Under the pieces are notes generated by a model, which was given only the letters and a program-made list of their open reading frames with translations, was not told the origin of the DNA and ran no database searches. A stretch of DNA of 64,000 nt from Branchiostoma belcheri (Eukaryota; Chordata; Leptocardii; Amphioxiformes; Branchiostomatidae): positions 4,763,797-4,827,796 of the forward strand of contig NW_017802491.1 in the NCBI RefSeq assembly GCF_001625305.1. Direction: 5' to 3'. Position 1 is the first letter of the stretch; every line of letters begins with the position of its first letter. Of the stretch, positions 23,431 to 36,610 are shown one piece after another. The position numbers and the translations under genes are program-made.

Positions 23431-24087
23431 TCTGTCGGAATCGCTGTAGTACAGCTCAAGAACGCTAGACGGCTCTGCAGATCATTTCCAGCTCCGCTTT
23501 ATCTTAATATGATATATTTAATAATACTTAAATATATTTGACAGTAACACCAATGTCGTCGTCACTCGTCAGCTGGATCAAGGTGTGATAATGGTGTATT
23601 TTTGAAACACCCTCTACATCAAGTTTTCTTTCCCGCCCAACTTCTTGCAATCCATGTTGAGCCGCCCCGTAGCCTTTGGCAAGTCTGCTTGCATCTCAAG
23701 TAAACATGGCTCTCTCACTTCCGGCGCCTTTCACTTAAGCCTTGTGTTCTTTATGGCTCGCACAAACACCGAGTGGCTGGCCGGATAACCTTTTCTCTCC
23801 TCACTACATTTCTCAAAAGCTTGTGTGTCTAAACAGTTAGTCTCCGTCGAACTAACAATGCCAGCTCAAAAATAGTAAAGTTTACCCAAAAGGGGAGAAT
23901 AATTGCCCTGGGAAGTTTAGTCACCCTACAGTTCATTTGCCCGCTTCGGGAAAGAAAATTAAACCTCCCACGTACCGACTGTCCTGGCCAACAATCCTTC
24001 CTTTTCAGTTTGCTGAATTCTACGATCCGTGGCCCCGTAGGAAGGCCTGTCGGAGGCTATAGCTACTAAACTGTGCACTCTCCAAGC

Positions 24088-24260
24088 ATAGGTTAGCCCT
24101 ATTTGAGACGTCTTTATGCTTTTTACGAATTTCTATGCGTTTTGTTCGCTGTCTATTTTGTTGCCTTTTTTTCCGCTTCCTAATCTACGAAAAGAAAAGC
24201 CAGCAAAATAAAACGCCCGACCAAACGTCTAAACAAGCGTAACCTCGGCTTGGATAGTTT
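24088..24260. mobile_element. Inverted-repeat element
   Basis: Ends 'ctctccaagcataggtta' and 'gtaacctcggcttggatag' are imperfect inverted repeats and resemble the element at 22435. The spacer 23431-25437 shows no gene otherwise; 24410-24890 is very A/T-rich. Confidence 0.5.
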
Positions 24261-25437
24261 AAACAGTATTCCCTAGTGATCGTGCGTCAACCGTGCGAAT
24301 TTCCGAAGACATTCGTAAGTTGGAGAAATATATCTGTCAATCCCTTAATTAAAACTAAACACGGTAGGACGAAAACGACAGTTACCAAATCTTGTCGCTA
24401 AGCTTCTAGAAAAAAAAAACATTTATATTTCTTTTGATAAAATAAACCTAAGGTACAACAAAGTATAAAAAAGAATAATCATTAACACAAATGTGTTCAA
24501 ATAACCCCCATGGTACAAACAGTTTGACACCCTTCAACAAACGACATATCGCATGCCTTTGTGACACAAAGCTACATGTATGTCACAAAACGTCACAAGG
24601 AATATTAATCGGCAAACCTTTCTTGAAAAAACGATCACAATATGCAAAATCACAAAAACATCATTTGCCAAATTTCTTCTCATCCTGTCTATTCATGAAA
24701 AAACATCATATTTTCAGCATTACATCTACGTATGTGAAAACAACAAAAAAGTCAACAATTACACAACAACACAACTTTAAAAGACATGTAAATATTGAGA
24801 ATAACACCAAAAAATTCTGTTCACACTCTCTACACCATTTACTGGGATTGTAACAAAAATGAGAAGAAGAAGAAAATTGATGTGTGTGCGGCATGCTTAC
24901 CCAGCGCATAATCCATTGTAACGGGTTGGTTGGTTCACACACACTGCAGACAAAGTAATGGTCAGACGTGCACAGCCACCCCACAGCCTAGTGCAAAGCA
25001 AGACGGTTAGCCGACGGCTCGGCACACGAACATGCACTGTACGCTACGGGAGGAACTCAACAATATATGGTAGGGAAAATATCTAGTGGGACGGAAATCA
25101 CGTCAAAGGTTATTTCCAACGGTTATCGGTGCCTAGGCGTGTGCCCAAACCACCAGACGACCACAGAAGGATTCCTTATACGGTATGTGGTGCAAAAAAC
25201 ACCCTTAAGACACCCCCATACATAACTTCACCCTGACTCTTGTGTGTTGCTTGTAATTGGGATGGTCCATTATTAAAGGGGAGGAGCTGATGTAAAATAT
25301 TTAATATTGTTACTTCAAATCGTTATTAATATCAAAACCATCACTTTGAATGGATTATGATACGTGAGAAACGAGTTTTAGTTTTCATGATGATGTTTAT
25401 AAAGGTGGTTGATATATATTTTTTTGATTGTTTGGAA

Positions 25438-25710
25438 TCAATGAACACCCCTAAAGTGAAATGTAGCGGGCTGCACTTGTGAACCGGGCACATTCCAGAG
25501 CGCGGTGTCGGAAAGTTTTCCGCTGTGTGGGTCATGACGTACGTCAGCGGCGACCAGGAAATATATCATCCACTCCGCGGGATAGTCTCCAACCCAGGCC
25601 TCGCCGTGTGCCTCTTGATTTTGCATTGTTTCGTTGATATTATATCCTGTTTTCGCACTGCTATCGTATCCCGGTTTCTGTACTTGCCGGCGGTGGAAAA
25701 TCAATAGTTT
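25438..25710 (-). CDS. Possible terminal exon, family not recognised
   Basis: An open frame with a coding-like composition (…EAHGEAWVGDYPAEWMIYF…, …HSGKLSDTALWNVPGSQV…) ending in TGA at the low coordinate. A candidate acceptor (ccgccggcaag) is near 25693. The frame is more GC-rich than its surroundings. I could not find partner exons and cannot name it. It may also be a single-exon remnant of a mobile element. A perfect TGACGTACGTCA palindrome lies inside it at 25535-25546. Confidence 0.3.
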   Translation of the reverse strand, partial: KLLIFHRRQVQKPGYDSSAKTGYNINETMQNQEAHGEAWVGDYPAEWMIYFLVAADVRHDPHSGKLSDTALWNVPGSQVQPATFHFRGVH

Positions 25711-26189
25711 TAGAGAACAAAACAAAAAGAAATAACATTACAACTGCTATATCTTTGAAACTGGCAAACACTACTTGCAATGATGATCAAGAAGTCAGGT
25801 TTCATTTGTCAAAAAGCTGACAAGGATCGTTTTTATTGCGGACTAAAAATTTATAGATAATCATATAAAGCTCAGGACGGAAGTATAGAAACTGTAAGAT
25901 TCCTCAAAACACTTGTCTCTTGTACAATTGTTGTGGAATTAAGTTTTCTGTGAAGAAACAAACACTATTCCAAAAGTACCTGATGTGGAGGCTATGAGAA
26001 TAACGTGCGTACAAGATGTGGCGTGTTTGTCGTCTGCGGTTCTATCGGACGTGACGTGCGCTATGCCGTGGGAACCTTGAAGAAGATGCCACTGGGCAAG
26101 TACGGGCCAGGGACACATGTACCTCTGCCAACACAAGTCTTTTCTTATAATTAAGAAGACAAACCATGTCAGGATGAAAACATGTCTGT

Positions 26190-26360
26190 TCTCGTAGGGC
26201 CCGTATCGCATCCACTGAACTGTGCCTATTTAGTTCTGTGCTTGAAGGGCTTCGGGCTATGGTCTCAGCGTATCCATGAAAGGAGAGTTGCCCCGCGCAC
26301 GGTTTTGGGTTATCCAGAACCGTGTCGGAGCATGGTTCTGGATAAAGCCTTGGCTTTGGA
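26190..26360. repeat. Copy of the 'TATCCAGAACCGTG' dispersed repeat
   Basis: 'gggttatccagaaccgtgtcggagcatggttctggataaag' and 'ctatttagttctgtgcttgaagggct' match the family at 16280 and 35150. Confidence 0.6.
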
Positions 26361-26841
26361 TACAAATATATCTTGCAAATGTCGTACGATAGCAAACTGG
26401 GCATGGGTGTCCTGGGATAGTCGTGCATGTGTCGTCATCTATGGCGAATACTAGTATGTGGTCGCGCCAGTACCTACATGATGATGGGTGTCCAAATACA
26501 GTGTGTGTCTGTGAACCTTGAATCATAGCTGCGAGCAAAGTACAAAGTACTGATTGCAAACATGTGCTGTCCGTATTTCTGGTAAAAAAAGTTTAAGTTT
26601 TGATATATAAATGTCAATCGTGGTCATGATGAATGAGTAAACATAGAATCCTTATCTTTTTGAGACTCCGGAGTACGGAAGACAGGCATACCAAATTTAC
26701 GTCATATCCCGATTTCTGGGAAAAATAAACATGATTTAAGAAGGTCAATACGTCAACTCTCATGTGGCATTACACAAGTCGGGGGCGGACCCGGATGTAG
26801 AGGGTGGGGGTCTATACATACAAGAAAATGACGGCATCACA

Positions 26842-26940
26842 TTAGGCTTGTTGATATGATTATATGGATGACATCCACGCGCGCATGAATTTTCGTCAGT
26901 TTCCTAAGAATTTTGACCATACTGTAAATCGTGATCAACC
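26842..26940. mobile_element. TTAGGC...TATGGATGAC element end
   Basis: 'ttaggcttgttgatatgattatatggatgacatcc' followed by 'ctgtaaatcgtg' matches the copy at 44970-45068. A relative with both ends is at 43516-43981. Confidence 0.65.
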
Positions 26941-28320
26941 TATAGTCGCCACACATGCCATTTTAGTCTTTCCTGGTTCTTCGGTTAGTTTATCTATAGG
27001 AAAAAAGGCTACAAGAAGTACGTCAAAGTTTTATCCCGCTCTCTGCAGGTGCCCACGCAAGTAATACAATAGTCTGAATTCAATTCTTCTGAAAAAGGGT
27101 ATTCACCCGAACTCTTGTCATGGTCGTGAAGTGAGCGGAAGTGCGTCACAGTGACGTCACTCGACATCCGTCATCCATAACTGGAGAGCCAGCTGTCCGA
27201 AACCTCGCTGATCCAAATATACTAGAAAATGCCATTCACAATATGTATAGATAGGGCCTTGAGTCCTTGACGCACTTCCTTGTTCACACATTCTTGCCCA
27301 TCAGACTGAACCTGACCGGTAATGCTGTCACCACTCATATCGGGCATGTCGGGCGGCCAGCAGGAAAGAACCTGCTCTTTGGATTTGCAACAAGTTAAAT
27401 GTTACTTTAGAAGTATCACATACATCAAAATGCTCAAAACACCGTGGATAATCCACTGCCCACATGGCGTCAAAAGTCTGAAAGGCATTTAACCTTACCT
27501 GTACATGTTAAATGCTGATAAACGTTTTTTGAATACCATTGTCTGCGTATTGACACGGATATGTGTACCATCGGGACAGGGTGTTGGGTGACTTTGAGAC
27601 ACTAGTTTAAGTTCAGACCTAAGCATTAGGGTGAGATAGACCAAGGTGACTTGTATCATACCTATTGGCTAAACTACTCGCACATAGTCTACAGATTACC
27701 GATGTCTACTCTGGTCAAAATGTTTCTGTTCCATACCTCTTTGACGTTTGTCTTTACTCATCATTTCAATGGAAAGTCTATCCATTTGCAATTGCTTTTT
27801 ACAAAAGTGAACTTTTTGCGTGTCATTCCAAAGGCATTTTCTTATGTTCATATGACAGCAATTGCGCGCAATCCCACAAAGGTCATTGACACCTAAACAT
27901 CTTTCGAACACCTGAAAGTAGTTATATAAAGAACATAAAATGGAACTCCTAGAGGCTTTTGTTCATTTTAACAAAAGTTTTTAAGCCTTTCTTCACATAT
28001 TCCTTTGTGACCACCTTTTGTTTCCTCAAACGCTGTACTATTTGTGACTCTTCTCATCTATCCATACGTGACCACTTTCCTTTGTGCGAAAGAATATGCA
28101 TGCCCAATTACAACTTTCAAATATTCTAAACCGATTGTTCTTTTCTTCTTTTTCTGGCTTCCTTTTTAGGTTGTTACAAATAATGATGGTCATTAAAAGT
28201 GGTGATGGCATGATGTGCGTCAAGAAGTCATATTTGCAATAAACTTCTCAATTAAGAAGCGGTCCGTTTTTTGTCCGTATCTTTAGAAGCAGGATGCAGC
28301 TTACTAATGGACCTCAAGAC

Positions 28321-28500
28321 GCGTGGGCTTTTGTGGCATAATGGTTTGGTCCTGGGCTCAAGCATCTACCGTCAGCCTCCTGACAAACGCAGAACTTTTA
28401 TCCTTGGGGAAGGCACCTAATAATTACACTCAGGTGGAAGTGAGTACCGGCTAGCTTCGGTATGGGACGTTAAATGGAGATCCTTTGTTTGGGGAGAACC
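28321..28500 (+). mobile_element. SINE-like element
   Basis: A tRNA-like head ('ttgtggcataatggtttggtcctgggctcaag') is followed by a body with 'ccttggggaaggcacctaa' and 'caggtggaagtgagtaccggc', an arrangement typical of marine-animal SINEs. Box B is degenerate. Confidence 0.4.
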
Positions 28501-31500
28501 ACACCCCACCCACGTTTTAAAGCCCACCACACCTTTCGAAAAAGATTCGTGACATGCCCCGGTGTGTGATGATCCAAATGAGTTGGCGATTCACCACAAA
28601 TTACTGTTCGTCCATGGAGGCCTGCCGAGCCCCCGTTTCGTATTATCCACAGTGATTTACATCATCACTCTTCAGGAAGACTAGTGTGCAATTTATATAA
28701 AACTATATGTAATGGACATCCTAAAAAAGCCACAGAGCTCAGCTGGCTTCATAAATCCAGCAGCGTCCTTTCTTCCTTTTTTTGCCTACTGGGAGATTCT
28801 ATTATAATGTTTATGAAAATGAAGGCGTATGGTAAATCATAACTTTTCTGCAAACGTATTGAAGACAGGCCAAACTGGGCTGCTGAACACTATCATTAGT
28901 CAGTTACTGTCAATCAGAAACGTTACCTAACATAATTTTCCCGTAATTATTACCATTAGCGTTTCTCAGTTCTGTACTGGGACTGACTGCTTTGTGATTG
29001 TGATATAACCAACCTCTTTGGTGGTTTGTTCACCACCACAGCTGCATAATATTGCAGAAGTGAGGCTATTGAGTTTCTGTATTTAATTTTAGATAACAAA
29101 GCAATCTTTTATATACGCATTTACATCGTTTGCATCGTGGGATCTGTTGCAAGATATGTTCAAATCTATCTGTAGCATCTACGGAGTATGAGAATAACTT
29201 TATTGTGCACCAATTGTACAGGGTAAAAGTTTGGCATCTACTGGTACATAACTATAATTCCGTAAAGCTAACCTATCGTATTAAATACAAGAGTGTATGG
29301 CGAGTATAGGATGGTTATAGAGAGAAGCGATGCACAAGTTCGTCCGTGCAATATGGCGCTGGAATGTCAACACCCTCCCCAAACAACGTATCTAAATTTA
29401 ACGTCTCCTCGCGGCCACGTGAAATGTTTGTCCGCGCCGAACCCAGCGCATGGAACCCCCTGTTTTTCCTCGTGTTGAACACGATAAAGTTAAAATTAAA
29501 GAAAAACTGTCGTTTTGTACGATGTACATCAGACATGCAACCCCCTCTCCTCTCAGCGATATTATAAACCAGTTAGTATAAACCCTTTATCTATGCGGCT
29601 AGTAGGCAAGCTATTAAAATTGGTTTACAGAGAGCCCATGTTTGAGGTTACATAAAAAAGGCCGCCGTCGATGTAATGTAGTTAAGAAATGCCGTCGGGA
29701 TATTTTCAGATGTCGATTTGCTTTCTTCGGATTGATACAGACAGAGAAGGCGGGAAGGTCATTGGCTTCCGCTCATTGCCCCCTCCCCCATTTCAAATTG
29801 ATCCTGTCCAATTTGGTACAATTCACGGGTTGTTGGATCTTCAAAGAAGTGCAATGGTGTTTTACAAATTATCCTAAACTTCTCTGCCTGGTGTACCAAG
29901 TGAGTTTAAATAAATGAGGTGTAAGGCATTCGCACGCCTGTCTGCTTTTTCAGTTTCTGGCTTGAGCCGGTTAAGGCAGCCATAACAACTTCGACATCTC
30001 CGAAAACATCGCAACTCGAGCCCTTATTGAAGCGGAGTCAGGCCCGGTGCCAACCACAACGTAAACTTCCTACCAGGGCACCCTTTCATGCGACCGAACC
30101 GGGGGAGTCTGCCAACACGTTTGAGTTACAAAACATCCGTCATGACTTTGCTTTCAATTTTCTGGTTGTTTTTGTTTTTCGTTCCAACGCAAAGTTATAC
30201 ATGTATCAGAGTGGATCTTAACTAACAGATACATGTCGTTGTATACACATGAACGTCTTGCGTTTAAATGTTGTTTCAAATGATAAAAATTCATTGATAT
30301 AAGCCAAATTTCAGAAACATCACGCTCATATTAAACCAAAAGAAGCTATACATCCGCATGGTGACATAGAACAATGGCGGCCATCTTGGTTTCTTTTAAC
30401 GCCATTTTTCAAGGTCATGATCCCGTAGGTCGGTGTAGGTCACGCGTAGGTAATATTGGGGGGAGGGGGGAGGGCATAAGTTGCCTGTTTGATACAGAAG
30501 TCTCAACTATCACTACAAACTTCATTTAAAATCTATTGTAATCATCTTTCAGAAATGAAATGTTGGAAAAATAACGCTACATAATGTTTGCAAACGTAGA
30601 ATATAGTATCATTAGTATGAAACATGTTGTCCATCATTTGACCGACAAGTTCACGTATTAATCCATGTTTAACTGGCCTTCGATGATTTTTTTCTCAAGT
30701 GATGAGCTAGGAATTTTTCAGCAGCCCACCCCTAAAGCAACGCAATGTCAGGGGTCGCTACAGCGGCTATTTTGGTCTGTACTCCGTCCACACTGGTTAT
30801 TCATGGCACCAAAAGATCACGGGACGAACCGTACAGTATGGGAGAAGGGTACAGGGGTTACTGTACGTGTCGTTTTCAGTTTGACTGTACACGTAGGATA
30901 TGTTGCTGTTTGTAAATATTATTTTAGGAACGAGGGTGCGAAGATCATACTTACAAATATAAAAGAATATCACACTAGCATGTCTAAACACGTACTAGCC
31001 ATACTTTTGACTTCTAAGTTCTATTTTAATTATGTTGTGTTTACATACAGAATACTAAATATTCATCCTTTCAAATTGATGCTGAATTTCACATAATAAT
31101 TCAGCTGAGGCTTATCAAAATGAGGTTCAGGATGATATTAGTGTTCATGTCCCTACATTTTTGCAGGAACAAAAATTAAAACGAAACAGCCAGGGTTCAT
31201 TGGATATTCTTTGAAATAATTATAATAAAGATGGTTTACCGTGATAGATTGTTGATGTTTTTTAGACTGCGTGTGTTTAGCTAATCTGACAAAAGCAACA
31301 AGACACAGTTAACATGTACATGTACTTAAACGTGTTTTAAAAAAGATAACCTGTACAGTATGGGACAACTAACGCACCATCTGTCTCCTGTGGTTCATGT
31401 TACGCGGTGGATATTCTTGGAATGAAAATCTTTCCTATAGGAAACGAAAACAAGTACATCTGGGCAAACTATCGCATGCTTCAAAGCTGTCCGCTTTGAC

Positions 31501-31716
31501 TGAAAACTGGAACCGTTATATGGTTCACTTTTAAAACGGTCTATTTATACGAGGCAAGAGAAAAACTGCGTTGCGAAGTTTAGAATGGCAGCTGCGGGCA
31601 CACATGTTACACGGTTTTATATAGGCTGTGCCTGGCATCTCAAATCTGCCCTTTTGAAACGTTGCGCGGAGATATTAAAGCTTGGTGGGCTTCCTGTTTG
31701 CGCGTCGACTTCTTAC

Positions 31717-32006
31717 CTTTCGTCAGAACGTCTTCCGCAGGATAACTCCTCAGGGAATGGCCTGTCTATGTCCCTCTGTCGAGCAAAATCTTCTGAGAAA
31801 ACAACGGAAGGTCTCTCTCTCTCCGAGTCCAGTGGTACGGGAGTTGACGGGCTCCACTTTCCAGCGGGCGGACTTATTTGGAAAGGGTGCAACAGCCGGG
31901 CGAACACTATCAGCGCGGAAAGCGCGGCAGATATGTCCCGGGCTCGGGCCTGCCTAAAACCGGTTTCGGGTGACAATGTTTCTGGAAGGTCGCAGGTCCC
32001 TCCCGG
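31717..32006 (-). CDS. Possible coding exon with a strong donor
   Basis: A minus-strand frame, GC- and CpG-rich, ends at an excellent donor (GAAAG|GTAAGAAG, boundary at 31717) with a possible acceptor (atgtcag) at 32007. It would encode about 96 residues, with a hydrophobic stretch (ISAALSALIVFARLLHPF) and then charged sequence. No ATG is seen in frame, so it would be internal. The opposite strand also has a 141-residue frame over the same bases. I cannot tell which, if either, is used. Confidence 0.25.
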
Positions 32007-32037
32007 CTGACATGTATTTACCGAGCGGCCCCGCTAG

Positions 32038-32340
32038 AACCGGCCGACGAATGTTCGCGATGTTTCACTGTGTACATGTAACACCTACGTGTGGCGTGCG
32101 GTGCGTGGATAGTGTTTCTTTGGCCACTTGTATTCTGCTTTAGGAACGCAATGAAATGATAGTTTTCTGTATCATTTATTAGTAGTTTCAGTACTCTATC
32201 AACATAAACGTCAAACCTGACGAATGTTCGCGCTGTTTCACTGTGTACATGTATGATGTAACACCCATGTGCGACGCGAGGTGGCCATGACAGGTTTTGG
32301 GGCCGGGTTTCACTGGCCACTTGTATCTTGGTGCTTTCCA
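32038..32340. repeat. Imperfect tandem duplication, about 175-195 bp
   Basis: 'gacgaatgttcgcg(a/c)tgtttcactgtgtacatgta' occurs at about 32044 and 32219, and 'ggccacttgtat' at 32120 and 32315. The rest of 32340-33370 is AT-rich and shows no gene. Confidence 0.7.
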
Positions 32341-33561
32341 CCGTTTGGGACTGTAGTGAATAAATAGCTATCTGAATTATTTCTGTAAGAACTGTTATCT
32401 TAGACCAACTCCCCTGGTATATTTGTCTATTTGGGCAATTTCTACTCTTTTCAGCCTCTTTCTCAGCCTTAATTTTCAGCAACACATTGGTGTCTGCTGG
32501 TAGAGACTAAATAAATACGATGTGAGGTCGGGTTGTCTTTGGTTATTTGTATCCTGAGAATGTACAGAGGTAGCGGTTTTCTGTATCATCTATCGGAGTT
32601 TTAGTACTCTATCTAACAACTCTTATTACATTCCTACAAAACTAGCTGAAGTCAAGTTGATTGTTATTGCTTTAGATACATGATTTTGGTCTTCATCTGA
32701 AGGTTCGTTTACACAATTACATGTACACATGACGATACTGCATTAAAAACTCACAAGACAGGGATTCTAGTTTGATGGCTTTATTCAAACGTTTCCGTGA
32801 CACGTTTTTGTCAAAAGCTCACTCACTAAATTATTCAAGCAATCTACCGTGCCAATACCAGTGCGACGAAACTGACTGTAAAGAATATCTAATCCAATGT
32901 AATTCACCACTTATATTACTATATCAGTAAAGACTTTTCTAAAATTGTTTTAAATATGATCATTGAGAATTAAACATTCACAAAACGATATATGTTTGAC
33001 TTCAACAACTTACAATATGTGACTGTTTTAAAGTTAATATTTGAGGTAGGGTGTAATCCTAGAAAGAACGAAATAACCAGTACTTGAATGTATTATATCG
33101 TAGATTTCACGTCGATAGAATATGTTCCGGTTACCACAATACCTCAAGTATTTTCATAGATGTTGGTCAATAATGTAGTTGTTTCTATTTAATTAGTTGG
33201 TGTATAGTGTCAACTGTCATAACTACGCAGGCTATCCTAAGATCGCCACGATCAAAAAGAATGAATTATGTTATGGAGGCCTTTTAAAGAATATTTTAAA
33301 CATGAACGTCTGGAAGTTCTTCAGGTATAACTGATTATGCATTAGTAAAACTCTTTTAATGAAAGTGTTTTTTTTTCGCTTGTCGTTTTTAATGTGGCAG
33401 TACCTTGCGGAGTTATGACAGAGTTGATATGAAGATATATAAGTACGTTGATATGTTTGTATTCAGCGATGCATATTTAGAACAGGTCTATAAGCTCTAC
33501 ATGGTATAAAGACAGCTTTAAAATTTGCGCACAGTTGTCCCGTGATTGGTCACGGTCGGGC

Positions 33562-33621
33562 CACGTGCTGATCACGTGTGGATCACGTGGGCAGTTTAGG
33601 CGACGGGGCGGCCTGCACGTG
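33562..33621. promoter_or_regulatory. Four CACGTG E-boxes, three at exact 11 bp spacing
   Basis: CACGTG at 33562, 33573, 33584 and 33616. The first three are one helical turn apart. A CCAAT-type box (ATTGG) lies at about 33545. The cluster straddles the stop codon and 3' UTR of the peptide-precursor gene. Canonical bHLH-leucine-zipper (USF/MITF/MYC-type) sites; use is inferred. Confidence 0.45.
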
Positions 33622-35042
33622 ACTGGGCCTGCTTCTGGTTCCAGATCGGGTGAGGAAACAGCAGGTGGTATCTGCGACATGGACATGGACACAGAAAATC
33701 ACATTTTGAGATAACGCGATCAAATATAGTCATGATTTAATATCAAAGTCATTTAGTCAAAGTCATTTAGACATGGGCCAACGTTTCGATAACCGACTGA
33801 GTAAAACGGTTTTGCTCCTCATAATTCATTGACATTTCTCCCAACAATGGTCCAAAAGGTATACTTTTGATCTTACTATTTTGCAACGAATATAGTAACA
33901 ACGTTCTGCTTCTCGTACAAATTAAACATCTGGGAAAATCAGTGAATGTACAAGTCGACAAAAGCGGGAGATCCCAGGAGGTCTGGAACCTGCGTCATTA
34001 CATGACGTGCGGCGTTAAGGATACAAACAAAATATCCTCAAAGGAATTGAACCAAAAAGGACTAACCTGAAACCAGACCCAAAGTAGGCCCTCTTGGGCA
34101 TGTCCTCGCCCTCATTGCCAGACAGCGGCTCCTGTTCCCTGTAGTGTTTTACAATTTTTATTGCATTTTCATTATATTTAAGCCATATATAATACATGCA
34201 AATAAAAAGAAATAGAAAAAAAGAACATAGACAAACGCAAACCATGGATCCAATACTAAATTATAAATACTGCAATGGATAATGGAGGATATGCAGTGGT
34301 TTCATTAAAAATTCAAAATTCATTGTATGAATAATAACCCAGCGTAAAAAAATATGTTTACTTCATGGTTCCTGTCGTAGCCTGGATTATCATGGGGTGC
34401 CTTGGCCTATTTCACACGGCCGCTTCTGAATCCAACAAATTAAATTGGCATGGCCTTACCTGTAGATCTCGGTCCACGGCAGGATGACATCCTCCTCCAC
34501 GGCGGCACTGTCCGCCCGGGCCGGGTGGTTGTGGGGAGCCGACGGGCCGGAAGGCACGCTCCATACCTCGATATGAAAAACAAATAGCCGAATTTTTACT
34601 ACTAAAACTAATCCTAACAGATGTAAACATGAGAAATGTTCTATCCCACAGTACACTGATATATGAAGCAAACATGCGAGCTGACGGAAAACGGTTACTT
34701 GTTCTGTATCCGTAGGCTGGTTCTAGCTATATGTATGTGTGGTACCCAAAAAATAAGAGACGCCTCACGTAACTTTGTGCGTGACTATTTCAAACGCTTC
34801 AAGTATGAAATGATGACAAAAATGTGCTAAGAAACGACAGTAGATGTCAATATCAGACAGGTTTTCTTATCTGAAATATTTCTTTTTTTTTTTAATCTGC
34901 TGCCCTGAAATTGCATTGGATGCTTTTAAGCCACAGTTTGGCACAGATACGCATAAAAATTTTCACTGCCCAGTAATGCCTATTGTCCATACCGGAGCGG
35001 AGAACACCATGATGGCCAACAGCGCAGTCAGGGATGTCATGG
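33596..35042 (-). CDS. Putative secreted peptide precursor (four coding exons, 100 residues)
   Basis: Assembled by hand: 35042-34993 (ATG at 35040), 34566-34460, 34138-34067, 33671-33596. Every junction has GT/AG and phases 0,2,2 close into one frame. Exon 2 (first coding) is a signal peptide, MTSLTALLAIMVFSAP, after a good acceptor (ctccgactccag). The next exon is a Pro/Ala/Asp/Glu propeptide ending VILPWTEIY, with donor CTACAG|GTAAGG. The third adds an acidic linker and a dibasic site, MPKR, followed by AYFGSGF. The last completes a 32-residue Cys-free C-terminal peptide containing YHLLFPHPIW, then TAA. This is the architecture of a neuropeptide or hormone gene. I do not recognise the peptide; YHLLFPH faintly recalls galanin's YLLGPH, which is not enough for a call. 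A TTTAAT (ATTAAA) at 33388-33393 may end the transcript. Confidence 0.6.
34681..34730. repeat. Dispersed repeat shared with 45424-45475 (inverted)
   Basis: 'ctgacggaaaacggttacttgtt...gtaggctggttctag' matches the reverse complement of 45424-45475. It lies in the second intron of the peptide-precursor gene. Confidence 0.6.
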
Positions 35043-35149
35043 CTGGAGTCGGAGGAGTCGAGCAAGTCGATCAGAAGAAAATTCGACGAAATCTAGTTAC
35101 TGTGTTGAAAGGAGAGAGTTTAAAAGTCACTAGGAGTCATTGTTACATC

Positions 35150-35310
35150 CAGAACCATTATTAAGAACCCTGTTCCATCCAGAACGCGTATCCAGAACCG
35201 TATCTGGCAAAACCTATGGGTTCTTGGTAACACGGAGAATATCCAGAACTGTGCCTGATCCTAACCCTAACCCATTCAGCAGGCATGGAACTAGATAGGC
35301 ACAGTTTTAT
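35150..35310. repeat. Copy of the 'TATCCAGAACCGTG' dispersed repeat
   Basis: Several 'atccagaac' words, 'gtatccagaaccgtatctgg' and 'gcatggaactagataggcacag' match the families at 16280 and 26190. It lies in the long first intron of the peptide-precursor gene. Confidence 0.6.
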
Positions 35311-35849
35311 TACACAATTCATCGGCTTCAATTCAGTCTCTTTAATAGCCATTACGTCAAGTTTTTTCAGCGTGCAAGATCATCATTGTTTTCCTTCAGT
35401 AGAAATATAAATGGTAGAATACGTAGCTTCGTAAGACCTTTCTGGGCGGTGTCAGTTCCTAGGTTCTACCACAAAGAAGTATTAGTACCACATAATTGAT
35501 CCTGTAGATTTTTTAATTGCTTTATCTAGTCCCGCCCGATGTGCTTGGCTGAAAATGCCGTAGAGAAGCCACTCGAAACTAAAAGTATCATGCTTTTGAC
35601 AAATATTTTTAAACGATACGCATACACGTACACAACAGAACTGCTACTCCGGGGAGCTTTCGAGACGCACTCGGTCTCTTCATCAAATCAAGGATCTCGA
35701 GTTCTCTAAAAGCATGATGCTTCACCTCAGTGGAGAACGACTCAAGATCAAGCAGAAGATACCTTAAGCTTTTAAGTCTAGTCTTCCCAGGTTCATTAGT
35801 ATGTACTGCTTGGTTTGTTATTTGTGGTTTTATAACAGATAAGACGTTG

Positions 35850-35995
35850 GTGGCGTCGAACGGCCGAGTGGACAGGTATCAGACACGAGACCCAGAGGTC
35901 GTGGTTTCTATTTCCAGCAATCCTGGCTAGATGTTGATTCCTTGGGAAAGGAATTTTACTCGACTTTTCTCAAGCTCACTCCATCCAGGGGTAAA
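35850..35995 (+). mobile_element. SINE-like element
   Basis: A tRNA-like head ('ggccgagtggacaggtatcagac...gaggtcgtggtttctat') is followed by the tail 'ttccttgggaaaggaattttactcgacttttctcaagctcactcc'. It belongs to the SINE group seen at 41085 and 47071. Confidence 0.45.
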
Positions 35996-36610
35996 ATCGG
36001 GATTGAGGAGGTAAAAGGCAGTGGAAGAAGAGGAGTGGGCTCCGTCTTCCGAAACCGTGCCCTAGACACAGTGGATCGACAACCCACTTCCCCACGGCCT
36101 CATAAAGAATACGGAACTAACCTTTCGCAGATAGACAAAAATACTGCATATCTATAAATGGCGCTGTACACTCTAGCTAAACATGTATTTTCTGAATGAC
36201 TCGTGGCAGTCTCGTGCAGCAAGGGTTCAGCTGTACTTTGGTCTTATCTAAGGCAATAACACAGTTCCACATGAGGAGCTTTACAGTAAGACCATAAGCG
36301 CGGCCTTCAACTGGCATGGGACAGGAAAACCACTTTGGTGAAAGTTTATTAATAGACTCCAATTAAAAAAAAACGTTTCGTAAGAACGGAGGCGTGAACT
36401 TAACGTCACCATCCGAAAGGAGTTACATGTATGCAATCCCTCACCGTGTCCGAGCCGGTTGGAAACCCAGCCCTCTGGACCCACGGAACTTGGTTCGTAT
36501 GGCGATGTGGGTAATTGCACAAGTATCAACAAAACGTGGGGAAAACAGTAATGCCATACTCAAGCCGATTTGATCGACATTTTTGCCATGTTACGTAGAA
36601 TTTAACTTAA

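Larger units (their letters stand above)
25726..31716. other. Gene-poor spacer with scattered repeats
   Basis: Apart from the repeats listed separately, I see no supported gene. Open frames at 29293-29567 and 30665-31096 are AT-rich and without recognisable features. Confidence 0.5.

Noticed and set aside
30665..31096. 143-residue plus-strand open frame
   Set aside because: AT-rich, no domain or exon borders, composition like the surrounding spacer.
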